Assembly (NCBI GenBank): GCA_902762355.1
Contig: CACWNR010000004.1
Coordinates: forward strand, 1 to 64,000
DNA from: an uncultured Bacteroidales bacterium
GTDB lineage: Bacteria; Bacteroidota; Bacteroidia; Bacteroidales; Paludibacteraceae
DNA length: 64,000 bases
Reading direction: 5' to 3'
Shown one piece after another: positions 23,085 through 31,132 of the stretch (positions are counted from its first letter, which is position 1; every line of letters starts with the position of its first letter). Under the pieces are notes generated by a model, which was given only the letters and a program-made list of their open reading frames with translations, did no database searches and was not told the origin of the DNA. The position numbers were made by a program, and so were the translations under genes.

Positions 23085-24439
23085 TTGCCTATACAGAATT
23101 TACTGAAAATATTTGCCAGCACCTCGCTGTTGGTGATCTGTCCGGTCACCTCACCGAGTGCATTCAGACAGTCGTTCAAGTCCATCGACAGCAACTCACC
23201 ACTCAAGCCCTCCTTCAATCCCTCTTGCACGCGCTCTATCGCAGCATGAGCCCGTGTCACCGCCTCGTAATGCCGCGCGTTACTCAGCATCACCGCACTC
23301 GTCTGCATCGTCCCCTTTGCTATCCGCACCAACTCCCGCTTCAGCGGCTCGATATCGCCATTCTTAGCCGAGATTCGAAGCTCTTGACTCTTGACTCTTG
23401 ACTCTTGACTCAAAAGATCCGCTTTGTTAAGCACATTTATCACCGTCCCGCTCACCTGTAGCGCAGCGTCCTGTAACGAAGTGTCCTGTAGCGAAGCGTC
23501 CTGTACGTGCACAACAATTTGTGCGCGTTCCATTGCCCTCCGCGAGCGCTCAATCCCCATGCTCTCTATCGTGTCGTTCGTCTCGCGAAGACCTGCCGTG
23601 TCGATGAGCCGGAACAAGATGCCGTCCAGCACCAACGTGTCCTCCACCGTGTCGCGCGTCGTACCTTGTATATCACTCACGATCGCGCGTTGTTCACCGA
23701 GCAGCGCATTGAGCAACGTCGATTTGCCTACGTTCGGTGCACCGATGATCGCTACCGGTATACCGTTGCGAATCGCATTGCCGGTACGGAAAGAAGCCAT
23801 CAGCGCTGCGAGTTTCGCCTCTATCTCTGCCGCCAAGTCTTTCAACTCCGTGCGGTCGGCGAACTCTAACTCCTCATGGTCGGCAAAGTCCAACTCGAGC
23901 TCAACGAGCGATGTGAAATGCAGCAATCGTTCGCGTAGCGAACCCAACTCCGTGGATACCGAACCCCGCAACTGACTCAACGCCAAGTCTTTCTCCGCCT
24001 TACTCTGCGCAGCGATCAGATCCGCCACCGCCTCCGCTTGCGTCAAGTCCATCTTGCCGTTCAAGAACGCCCGCCGTGTGAACTCACCCGGCTCTGCCGC
24101 CCGGCAACCCGCATCGATGAGCCATTGGACCAAGGTCTGCTGGATATACATGCTCCCGTGACAAGCGATCTCCACCGTGTCCTCGCCCGTGAATGAATGC
24201 GGCGCACGGAACACCGAACACAACACCTCATCCAGCACCTCAGTATCCCGTAACCCGTCACCCGTCACCCGTAACCTTTCAATCCTCCCGTGACGAACGG
24301 TATTCGCCGGCGTATCCGCCAATGCCACACGCCCCTTAAACAGCGTATCCACAATGGCTATACTCTCCTCTCCCGAGACACGGATAACGGCTATTCCACC
24401 CGTCCCGTACGCCGTCGATATCGCACAAATTGTTCCCAT
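23081..24439 (-). CDS. mnmE: tRNA modification GTPase
   Basis: 452 residues. N-terminal TrmE domain (TICAISTAYGTGGIAVIRVSG), central helical domain, G domain with IIGAPNVGKSTLLN (231-244), DTAGLRE (280-286) and NKAD (338-341), and C-terminal CIGK with the essential Cys. With MnmG it modifies U34 of tRNAs. Three repeat-made inserts sit in loops: RVTGDGLRDTE (57-67), a 15-bp repeat giving DASLQDTSLQDAALQ (314-328), and SQESRVKSQELR (344-355) just after the NKAD motif. Promoter at 24456-24487. Confidence 0.96.
   Translation of the reverse strand: MGTICAISTAYGTGGIAVIRVSGEESIAIVDTLFKGRVALADTPANTVRHGRIERLRVTGDGLRDTEVLDEVLCSVFRAPHSFTGEDTVEIACHGSMYIQQTLVQWLIDAGCRAAEPGEFTRRAFLNGKMDLTQAEAVADLIAAQSKAEKDLALSQLRGSVSTELGSLRERLLHFTSLVELELDFADHEELEFADRTELKDLAAEIEAKLAALMASFRTGNAIRNGIPVAIIGAPNVGKSTLLNALLGEQRAIVSDIQGTTRDTVEDTLVLDGILFRLIDTAGLRETNDTIESMGIERSRRAMERAQIVVHVQDASLQDTSLQDAALQVSGTVINVLNKADLLSQESRVKSQELRISAKNGDIEPLKRELVRIAKGTMQTSAVMLSNARHYEAVTRAHAAIERVQEGLKEGLSGELLSMDLNDCLNALGEVTGQITNSEVLANIFSKFCIGK
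23381..23411. repeat. Heptamer array GACTCTT in mnmE
   Basis: Four units of CTCTTGA/GACTCTT. Coding strand gives SQESRVKSQEL, between the NKAD motif and the SAK (G5) motif. Confidence 0.9.
23464..23506. repeat. 15-bp tandem repeat in mnmE
   Basis: Three copies of a 15-bp unit like CGTCCTGTAGCGAAG; coding strand gives ASLQD, TSLQD, AALQ. Confidence 0.85.
24247..24276. repeat. Heptamer array CCCGTAA/CCCGTCA in mnmE
   Basis: CCCGTAA, CCCGTCA, CCCGTCA, CCCGTAA. Coding strand gives LRVTGDGLRD in the N-terminal domain. Confidence 0.9.
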
Positions 24440-24455
24440 TTCACAAATTTGCCTG

Positions 24456-24487
24456 CAAATTTACATCTTTTTTTTCATTTGTGCAAG
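24456..24487 (-). promoter_or_regulatory. Promoter of mnmE
   Basis: Minus strand: CTTG (24484-24487), 20 bp, TAAATTTG (24456-24463), 16 bp before the ATG. Confidence 0.78.
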
Positions 24488-24524
24488 CATCTCGTTATTT
24501 TTCACAGAAAAAAACGCATGCGGG

Positions 24525-24556
24525 CTTGCATATGTCAAAAAAAAGCAGTACCTTTG
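24525..24556 (+). promoter_or_regulatory. Promoter of nrnA operon
   Basis: CTTG (24525-24528), 20 bp, TACCTTTG (24549-24556), with extended -33 CTTGCATATGTCA. Confidence 0.87.
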
Positions 24557-24611
24557 CAGCCGATTTGTGTGCGTATGTGAGTACACATGCACACGAGAGA
24601 ATATAAAAGGT

Positions 24612-25640
24612 ATGAAAGAGCTGATAGAAAAAGCGCAACATATTGTGATCTTCACGCACATGGCGCCGGACGGCGACGCGATGGGATCGAGTCTGGCGTT
24701 GTGGCACTGGCTGAAGGGGTTACCGGTTACGGGTTACGGGTTACGGGACGTGACCGTCATCGTGCCGAATGCGTTTCCGGGGTTCTTGGCTTGGATGCCG
24801 GGAGCGGATCAAATACGGATATACGAGAAGGAGAGTGCGGCGTGCGATAAGTTGATTGCCGAAGCGGATCTGTTCATCTGCACGGATTTCAATGACCCCA
24901 AGCGTATCGGGCCGATGGGCGAGAAGATGTTGGCGAACCCGGCAAAGAAGATACTCATCGATCACCACCTCAATCCGGTGGATTTTGCGGACGAGGTGCA
25001 CTCCGATCCGAGCGCCAGTTCATCCTGCGAGATCGTGTATCGGCTGTTAGCCGATGAGGGGTTACAGTTTACGGGTGACGGGTTAACGACCGACATCGCG
25101 ACTTGTATCTACACGGGATTGATGACGGATACGGGGAATTTCAGTTATAACTCGGCGCGGTGCGAGATCTACGAGATCGTAGCGGATCTTGTACGCGCGG
25201 GCGTGGAGAAGGAGAAGGTGTATGACGCGGTGTTCAACCAGTACTCGACCGACCGCGTACGTCTGACGGGGTATGCGCTGTACCGCAAGATGCGTATCTA
25301 TCCGGAGTATCACTTGGCGCTGATCACACTGGATGCCGACGAGTTAGATCGGTTCCATTACCAACCGGGCGACTGCGAGGGGCTGGTGAACATGCCGCTG
25401 CAGATAGCGGATGTATGCTACTCCGTTTGTATGCGTGAGGAGCGTGCCAAACCGGGTACACCCAAATCGCGGATACGCATCTCGTTCCGCTCGCAAGGAG
25501 ACCGACCGGTCAATATATGGGCAAGTGAGGTCTTCCACGGTGGCGGACACATGAACGCCTCCGGAGGAGAGATCTTCGGTACGATCGAGCAAGCGGTCAA
25601 ACTATTTGAACAAACATATTCGAAATATTTAAAGAAATGA
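24612..25640 (+). CDS. DHH/DHHA1 phosphoesterase, NrnA-like oligoribonuclease/pAp phosphatase
   Basis: 342 residues from the ATG at 24612, chosen because it lies downstream of the promoter and begins with the family helix. HMAPDGDAMGSS (16-27), FICTDFNDP (~88-96), DHHLNP (117-122) and TGLMTDTGNF supply the metal-binding acids and histidines; FHGGGHMNASGGE is the DHHA1 substrate-binding motif. It degrades nanoRNA and pAp. Heptamer arrays add LPVTGYGLRD (37-46) between helix and strand of the DHH domain and GLQFTGDGLT (150-159) before the IATCIYTG segment. Confidence 0.92.
   Translation: MKELIEKAQHIVIFTHMAPDGDAMGSSLALWHWLKGLPVTGYGLRDVTVIVPNAFPGFLAWMPGADQIRIYEKESAACDKLIAEADLFICTDFNDPKRIGPMGEKMLANPAKKILIDHHLNPVDFADEVHSDPSASSSCEIVYRLLADEGLQFTGDGLTTDIATCIYTGLMTDTGNFSYNSARCEIYEIVADLVRAGVEKEKVYDAVFNQYSTDRVRLTGYALYRKMRIYPEYHLALITLDADELDRFHYQPGDCEGLVNMPLQIADVCYSVCMREERAKPGTPKSRIRISFRSQGDRPVNIWASEVFHGGGHMNASGGEIFGTIEQAVKLFEQTYSKYLKK
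24718..24747. repeat. Heptamer array GGTTACG in nrnA
   Basis: GGTTACC then three GGTTACG units and GG; codes for PVTGYGLR. Confidence 0.92.
25058..25087. repeat. Second heptamer array in nrnA
   Basis: GGTTACA, GTTTACG, GGTGACG, GGTTAAC; codes for LQFTGDGLT. Confidence 0.85.
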
Positions 25641-27394
25641 AAAAAGCATTTTTGATTTTAGTGGCAGCGATGAGCCTCAGCGTGATGGCCGGGGAACCGC
25701 TGATGACGATTAACGGCAAACCCGTTAGTGCAGAGGAGTTTTTGTACATCTACGAGAAGAACAACCAAGCCGGTGCAGTCGATCCGAAGACGATGGACGA
25801 GTACTTGGACATGTTCATCAATTTCAAGCTCAAAGTGGCGGAAGCTGAAGCACAGGGCATCGACACGACGGAGAGTTTTCTCAAGGAGCTGAAGGGCTAC
25901 CGCGCACAGGCTACACCGAAGTACCTGCAGGACGAGGCAGCAATGGACAGTCTGATTGAGATGAGTTGGCGCCATCTGTCCAAAGACCGCCGTGCGGCAC
26001 ATATCGCTATCCAGTGCCCGATGAACGCTAACGATTCCGCACAGGAAGCCGCTTTGGCGAAGATCAACGAGGCATACGAGCGCGTGACGATCGGTAAGGG
26101 TGTGCTCAAAGGCAAGGGAAAGAAAGCCAAACTCGTTCGTCAGAAAGTGGAAGCATTCGATGCGGTTGCCCGCGCGATAAGCACCGACCCGAACGTACAA
26201 GAGACGGGTGGCGAGTTGGGTTGGATCACGCCGTTCCGTTATGTCTATCCGCTGGAAGAGGCGGTGTATAACACGGAGGTAGGTAAGGTCAGCCAACCTT
26301 TCCGCACGCAGTACGGTTGGCATATCGTGCTGGTAGAGGAAGAGCGCGACCACATCGACGTGAAGGCCAGTCATATCATGAAGATGGTGCCGGCTGACAG
26401 TCTGGACGCTATCAAGAAAGCCCTCATCGACAGCATCGCCAAGGTAGTGACGGCAGCTAACTTCGCAGAGGTAGCACGCGTGGAATCCGAAGACCGCGGC
26501 AGCAGTGCCCGCGGCGGTGACCTGGGTTGGTTCGGCAAGGGCATGATGGTCAAGCCGTTCGAAGATGCCGCTTTCGGCATGAAGGTAGGTGAGGTCAGTG
26601 CACCTGTTCGCAGTCAGTACGGTTGGCACCTGATCTATAAAGAGGACGAGCGCGGTATCCAACCGCTCGACTCGATGCGCGCACAGATAGAGCGTCAAGT
26701 GAAACGCGATGAGCGCGCCAAAGAGGCCGATAAGAGTTTCATCCGCAAGACGCGTGCCGAGTACAACCTGCCGGCTGAGATGAGCGATGCGGATGTGAAG
26801 GCTTATGCAGATGCCCATCTGGAGGAGAAATATCCGGAACTGCGCCACTTGGTTCAGGAGTACCACGACGGCATTCTGCTGTTCGAGGTATCGCTGCGCG
26901 AGGTATGGGACAAGGCCGCTAAAGACACAGTCGGTCTGGAGGCTTATTTCAAAGCCAACAAAGCCAAATATCCGTGGGAGAAGATGCATTACAAAGGCTG
27001 GTTGATCCAAGCCAAAGACGAAACGAGTGCCAAGGCCGCCAAGTCGATCATTATGGCCGCCGACAAAGACTCGGTGGATAGCTATATCGCCAAACGTCTG
27101 AATAACGACAGCGTGCAGTACGTCAAAGTGCAGCACGGTCTGTGGGAGATGGGCAAGAACAAACTCGTGGATCGTTTCGGTTTCAAACTGCGTTATGCCT
27201 ACAAGCCGAATCCGGACTATCCGATCGTTGTATGCGTGGGTAAGAAACTGAAAGCACCCGAGTGCTGGGAAGACGAGAAAGGCAAAGTGACCACCGACTA
27301 CCAGGACTATCTGGAAGCACAATGGGTGAAGATGCTCCGCGAGAAATATCCGGTTGTAATTAACGAAGAGGTTTGGAACGCTATAAAGAAATAA
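25637..27394 (+). CDS. SurA/PpiC-type periplasmic peptidyl-prolyl isomerase
   Basis: 585 residues with a signal peptide (MKKAFLILVAAMSLSVMAG). A helical chaperone region (~25-110) is followed by two parvulin domains, about 115-238 and 240-345, each ending in a YGWHIVLVEEE or YGWHLIYKEDE strand, as in Bacteroidota SurA-like proteins. Likely helps fold outer-membrane proteins. It is coupled to nrnA by an ATGA overlap and overlaps gldG by 22 bp. Confidence 0.9.
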   Translation: MKKAFLILVAAMSLSVMAGEPLMTINGKPVSAEEFLYIYEKNNQAGAVDPKTMDEYLDMFINFKLKVAEAEAQGIDTTESFLKELKGYRAQATPKYLQDEAAMDSLIEMSWRHLSKDRRAAHIAIQCPMNANDSAQEAALAKINEAYERVTIGKGVLKGKGKKAKLVRQKVEAFDAVARAISTDPNVQETGGELGWITPFRYVYPLEEAVYNTEVGKVSQPFRTQYGWHIVLVEEERDHIDVKASHIMKMVPADSLDAIKKALIDSIAKVVTAANFAEVARVESEDRGSSARGGDLGWFGKGMMVKPFEDAAFGMKVGEVSAPVRSQYGWHLIYKEDERGIQPLDSMRAQIERQVKRDERAKEADKSFIRKTRAEYNLPAEMSDADVKAYADAHLEEKYPELRHLVQEYHDGILLFEVSLREVWDKAAKDTVGLEAYFKANKAKYPWEKMHYKGWLIQAKDETSAKAAKSIIMAADKDSVDSYIAKRLNNDSVQYVKVQHGLWEMGKNKLVDRFGFKLRYAYKPNPDYPIVVCVGKKLKAPECWEDEKGKVTTDYQDYLEAQWVKMLREKYPVVINEEVWNAIKK

Positions 27395-29052
27395 TCGTTC
27401 TGGCGATATGCGCTGCGTTGGTAGCGCTGTCGTATGTGTTTGTCGTGCGTTGGGACTTGACGGACGACAAGCACTATAGTCTGTCTGCTGCGAGCAAGAC
27501 GCTGCTCAAGCAGACCGACGCGCCTATTGAGGTGACGCTGCTCCTGGACGGCGATCTCAATGCCGGCTTCCGCCGACTCAAGAAAGCCACGGAAGAGACG
27601 ATCGAGGAGCTCGATGTCTATGCGGATATCGTAAGGGTTACAGGTGACGGGTTACAGGTGACGGGGGATTCGCTCGGCTTGCAGCCGATCATCATCCATG
27701 AGCGGGAACAGAACGGCAAGACGGCGCAGACGACGGTCTATCCGTACGCGCTCATGAAGTACAAGGGCAGAAAGGCGGTGGTGACGCTGCTCAAAAACAC
27801 ACGCGGGTTGAGCGGCGAGGAGAACCTGAACGCCAGCATTGAGCAACTCGAGTTCGCCTTCATGGAAGCGCTCCACCTGTTGCAGCAGACCGAGACCCCG
27901 CGTGTAGCGATTCTGGAAGGACACGGTGAACCGGACGAGGCACATACCTACGACCTGATGGCCGCACTGAGTAAGTATTTCCAGATCGATAGAGGGAGCC
28001 TCACCCCGCCCTCCCCTGAAGGGAAGGGAGACAGCATCGCTATCGATGCGCATATGCTTGATGGATACAAAGCCATCATCATCGCGAGTCCGCAGACGGC
28101 GTTCAGCGATGCCGAGCGGTTTGTGATCGACCAGTATATCATGCGTGGCGGTGCAGTACTATGGGCACTCAACGGGGTTCGTTTCAGCGAGCAGGTCTTG
28201 CAACGCGAAGGCTTCACGCCGATCATCGCACTCGATCTGGGATTGACGGAGATGTTGTTCAAGTACGGCATTCGTGTGAACCCGGCCTTGGTGCAAGACG
28301 TCCAGTGCTTGCCCATACCGGTGAACGTGAGCAGTGACCCGCAACAACCGAACCTGCAACCCATGCCGTGGACGTACGCACCGCTGTTACTGACGAGTCA
28401 GGGTTCGCCCATCACCAAGAGCATGGGACAGGTCATGAGTACGTTCGTCAGTCCGATCGATGCCGTAGGAGGCGAAGACGGGATAGAGAAACGGGTGCTG
28501 TTGGCCACGAGTACGGCGAGTCGTGTGACCGGTACGCCGGGCGAGGTGGACTTGAGCGACATGAACCCCGACATGAGTACGTTCGTGTATCAATACGTGC
28601 CGGTAGCGGTATCGTTAGAGGGTTGTTTCGCGAGCGCGTATGCCCACCGTATGGTGCCGGAAGGAGTTACAGGTGACGGGTTACAGGTGACGGAGAAAGA
28701 TATCATCAAGACGGGCGTCAAGACACGGCAAGTGGTGATCGGTAGCGGCAGTGTGCTGCTCAACGAGACGCAGAAAGGGCAAGTGCTGCCGATGGGCTAC
28801 GACCGCTACAGCGGAATGCAGTTCAGTAACCGCGATTTTGCAACGAATGCAGTGTTGTGGTTAACGGACAGCGAAGGCCTGATCTCGCTCCGGGAGAAGA
28901 GTGTCGCACTGCGTCTGCTTAACGACAAACGGGCACATGACAAACGCACGCAAGTGCAACTGATCAGTACCATCAGTCCGGTGGCGATCCTGGCACTGAT
29001 AGGCGGAATAGTTTGGATAGTAAGAAAACGAAAATATGAATATAAAGGTTAA
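27373..29052 (+). CDS. gldG: GldG-family ABC transporter auxiliary protein
   Basis: 559 residues from a TTG start inside the preceding gene. N-terminal membrane anchor (~7-25), RWDLTDDKHYSLSAASKTLL, 'RVAILEGHGEPD', 'VLWALNGVR' and a C-terminal membrane helix then basic tail are typical of GldG, partner of GldF in the gliding/T9SS-linked transporter. No gldF or gldA is adjacent. Three inserts are visible: RVTGDGLQVTGD (88-99), a palindromic SLTPPSPEGKGD (209-220) and GVTGDGLQVTE (432-442). The last codons (YKG) and stop lie in the array at 29043. Confidence 0.85.
   Translation: MERYKEIIVLAICAALVALSYVFVVRWDLTDDKHYSLSAASKTLLKQTDAPIEVTLLLDGDLNAGFRRLKKATEETIEELDVYADIVRVTGDGLQVTGDSLGLQPIIIHEREQNGKTAQTTVYPYALMKYKGRKAVVTLLKNTRGLSGEENLNASIEQLEFAFMEALHLLQQTETPRVAILEGHGEPDEAHTYDLMAALSKYFQIDRGSLTPPSPEGKGDSIAIDAHMLDGYKAIIIASPQTAFSDAERFVIDQYIMRGGAVLWALNGVRFSEQVLQREGFTPIIALDLGLTEMLFKYGIRVNPALVQDVQCLPIPVNVSSDPQQPNLQPMPWTYAPLLLTSQGSPITKSMGQVMSTFVSPIDAVGGEDGIEKRVLLATSTASRVTGTPGEVDLSDMNPDMSTFVYQYVPVAVSLEGCFASAYAHRMVPEGVTGDGLQVTEKDIIKTGVKTRQVVIGSGSVLLNETQKGQVLPMGYDRYSGMQFSNRDFATNAVLWLTDSEGLISLREKSVALRLLNDKRAHDKRTQVQLISTISPVAILALIGGIVWIVRKRKYEYKG
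27633..27666. repeat. Heptamer array GGTTACA/GGTGACG in gldG (first)
   Basis: GGTTACA, GGTGACG, GGTTACA, GGTGACG, GG; codes for VTGDGLQVTGD. Confidence 0.92.
27995..28031. repeat. Palindromic element inside gldG
   Basis: CTCCCCTGAAGGGAAGGGAG with preceding GGGAGCCTCACCCCGCC forms an imperfect palindrome centred near 28018. It is in frame and codes for GSLTPPSPEGKGD. Confidence 0.8.
28664..28694. repeat. Heptamer array GGTTACA/GGTGACG in gldG (second)
   Basis: AGTTACA, GGTGACG, GGTTACA, GGTGACG. Nearly identical to the array at 27633, 1 kb upstream in the same gene. Confidence 0.92.
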
Positions 29053-29086
29053 AGGTTATGGGTTATAGGTTAAAGGTTATGGGGTT
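29043..29086. repeat. Heptamer array AAGGTTA/TGGGTTA at the gldG-LysM gene junction
   Basis: Six units such as AAGGTTA, AAGGTTA, TGGGTTA, TAGGTTA. It supplies the gldG stop and two in-frame ATG codons of the next gene, exactly 21 bp apart. Confidence 0.9.
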
Positions 29087-30452
29087 GATGACTCTTTGTT
29101 CTTTGCTCTTTATGCAGGCAAAGGCACAGGAGTTATTGAATTACCCGCTGGATACGATCAACGGCGAAGAGGTTTACCGTTATCAAGTGGAGAAGAGTAT
29201 CGGTTTGTACCGTGTAGGCGTGAACTTCAACGTACCGCAGAGCGAGATCATCCGATTGAACCCGCAGCTGCGTGAACGCGGTCTGCACTACGGCGAGATC
29301 CTGCTGATCCCGACCCACCGCCCGGTGGTCATTGAGACGAAGCCGCAGGTAGTAGAGGCCGTGGTTACGGAGACGAAGGTACTTCCTGCACCGGCGCCGA
29401 AGGACACCATCGTACCAACAGACACTGTGGTAGCTGCACCGGATAGTGCCGTGGTAGCAGATACCCTCGCCGCTGCACCGGACACCCGTCGGGTGATGGA
29501 ACTGGCGTTGATGTTGCCTTTCGAGAGTCATCAGACCAAGCGCAGCGGCAATGCCGAGCGCATGATGGAGGTGTACCAAGGCGCGTTGTTGGCGCTGCGG
29601 GATATGCAGAACGACAGCACGTTGTATCGTCTGCGGGTCTATGACTCGGAGCGCAGCGAACGTCGTGTACAAGCATTGTGTGACAGCACGGAGTTGGATA
29701 GTGTACAAGCCATCATGGGTCTGGTGTATCCGATCCAGATAGAGCGTATGGCCACCTGGTGCGCCGCGCATCAAGTGCCACTCCTCTTGCCGTTCAGCGA
29801 TGATATCGATCTGAACAGTCATCCGTACGTGCTGCAGTTCAACTCAACCGATGAGCAAGAAGCAGACAGCCTGTGCGCCTGGATCAAGCAGCGAGGCGAC
29901 AGTATGCACTGCGTGCTGGTGGAGGTACGTGAGGCCGATTTATCGAGTTCGATCCGTACGCTGCGCAAACGTATGAGTGCCCACGGGATCAGTTATAGTG
30001 CCCTACCCTTACGTGACCTGCTGAACGACAGCGCGGCGTATGCGATGGATTTGGAGAAAGAGAACCTGATCATCCTTCATAGCGACCGGTATCAGCAAGC
30101 GCGTGTGGTGCTCCCGCATATCGCTTCGCTGCATAAGGTAGGACATAAGGTGCGCATCGTGAGCCAGTATGCATGGCAGAAAGAGAACATCGAGTTGCCG
30201 CAAGTATATACCTCGGTCTTCACCGCGGACACCAATCGGGAAGCGTATGACGCCTTGTGGTCGCAAGCGTACGTGAGTGAGCATGTGAGCGAGAGTCCGC
30301 GCTATGACCTGCTGGGTTACGACCTGATGCAGGCACTGGTGGCATGGTTGAACGGAGCAAAAGAGACCAACGGATTGCAGTCCACTATCCGTTGGAATCA
30401 AGTGAATAACGGCGGATGGCAAAACGCATGCGTGCAAGTTCTTACATATTAG
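29058..30452 (+). CDS. LysM plus type I periplasmic-binding-like protein
   Basis: 464 residues. After a signal ending MQAKA there is a LysM domain (~40-87: YRYQVEKSIGLYRVGVNFNV ... LNPQLRERGLHYGEILLIP), a Pro/Ala/Val-rich linker (~88-145), and a branched-chain-amino-acid-binding-like domain (ELALMLPFESHQTKRSGNAERMMEVYQGAL and on). This architecture is common in Bacteroidota and is thought to act at the cell wall. The ATG at 29058 or 29079 could start it; the second gives a shorter signal peptide (MGLMTLCSLLF). Confidence 0.8.
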   Translation: MGYRLKVMGLMTLCSLLFMQAKAQELLNYPLDTINGEEVYRYQVEKSIGLYRVGVNFNVPQSEIIRLNPQLRERGLHYGEILLIPTHRPVVIETKPQVVEAVVTETKVLPAPAPKDTIVPTDTVVAAPDSAVVADTLAAAPDTRRVMELALMLPFESHQTKRSGNAERMMEVYQGALLALRDMQNDSTLYRLRVYDSERSERRVQALCDSTELDSVQAIMGLVYPIQIERMATWCAAHQVPLLLPFSDDIDLNSHPYVLQFNSTDEQEADSLCAWIKQRGDSMHCVLVEVREADLSSSIRTLRKRMSAHGISYSALPLRDLLNDSAAYAMDLEKENLIILHSDRYQQARVVLPHIASLHKVGHKVRIVSQYAWQKENIELPQVYTSVFTADTNREAYDALWSQAYVSEHVSESPRYDLLGYDLMQALVAWLNGAKETNGLQSTIRWNQVNNGGWQNACVQVLTY

Positions 30453-31132
30453 CTGTCTGTCTGAGTCTGATGGCGCTGATCGCGAGTGCGCAGCCGCGCA
30501 TGAAAGTGCCGGAATACTGGATCGGTGCGCATGGAGGCGTGACCGCCAGTTCGGTGATCTTCCGACCGGAAGCACCGTACATGACGCCTATCACCAATGC
30601 GTGCGTATTGGGCGGTAACGCGGGATTGGTGTTCCGTTTTGCCGCACATAAGTACTGCCATTTCCAGATGGAACTGAACTATCAGCATCGCGGTTGGGCA
30701 ACGGGCAATGACACCGTTGCTCGTACTGCGCATAACATGCATTACGTGGAGTTACCTATCTTCATGCACCTCAATTTCGGTAGTCAGGTGTGCCGGTGGT
30801 TCTTTAATCTGGGACCTCAGATCGGTTACTGCGTATGGGATGAGAACAAGAGCATTGAGAATCGCTTCAACTGGGGATTAGCAGCAGGCACAGGTTTGTA
30901 TGTACGCACTAAACATGCGGGTGTCTATGAACTGGAGATCCGCTTCGACTACTCGTTCGGTGGCATCGTAGGCACCGGCGTGACCGATAAATACAATATG
31001 GCCAGCCCGATGGACTTGAGTATCAACTTAGGGTACTACTGGCCGATACAAAAGAAATTCAAACATAAAAAACATACACATAATGAAAACCAATTATCAA
31101 GTGCGTTACGCCTCGAACCCGACGGACGCTAA
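30416..31132 (+). CDS. PorT-like outer-membrane beta-barrel protein
   Basis: 238 residues, signal peptide ending IASAQ, then GAHGGVTASSVIF, 'LGGNAGLVFRFAAHKYCHFQMELNYQHRGW', 'YVELPIFMHLNFG', 'FFNLGPQIGYCV' and 'DLSINLGYYWPI', the typical PorT-family strand pattern. The start overlaps the LysM gene by 37 bp and its last 50 bp overlap kduI, so both ends are shared with neighbours. An internal ATG at 30428 is an alternative start. Confidence 0.78.
   Translation: MAKRMRASSYILAVCLSLMALIASAQPRMKVPEYWIGAHGGVTASSVIFRPEAPYMTPITNACVLGGNAGLVFRFAAHKYCHFQMELNYQHRGWATGNDTVARTAHNMHYVELPIFMHLNFGSQVCRWFFNLGPQIGYCVWDENKSIENRFNWGLAAGTGLYVRTKHAGVYELEIRFDYSFGGIVGTGVTDKYNMASPMDLSINLGYYWPIQKKFKHKKHTHNENQLSSALRLEPDGR

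Noticed and set aside
25658-27322. 554-codon open frame on the minus strand
   Set aside because: Antisense shadow of the parvulin gene; no leader or domain.
27373-27394. Frameshift at the parvulin-gldG overlap
   Set aside because: The overlap of 22 bp with a TTG start is compatible with normal coupling, and both proteins have normal ends.
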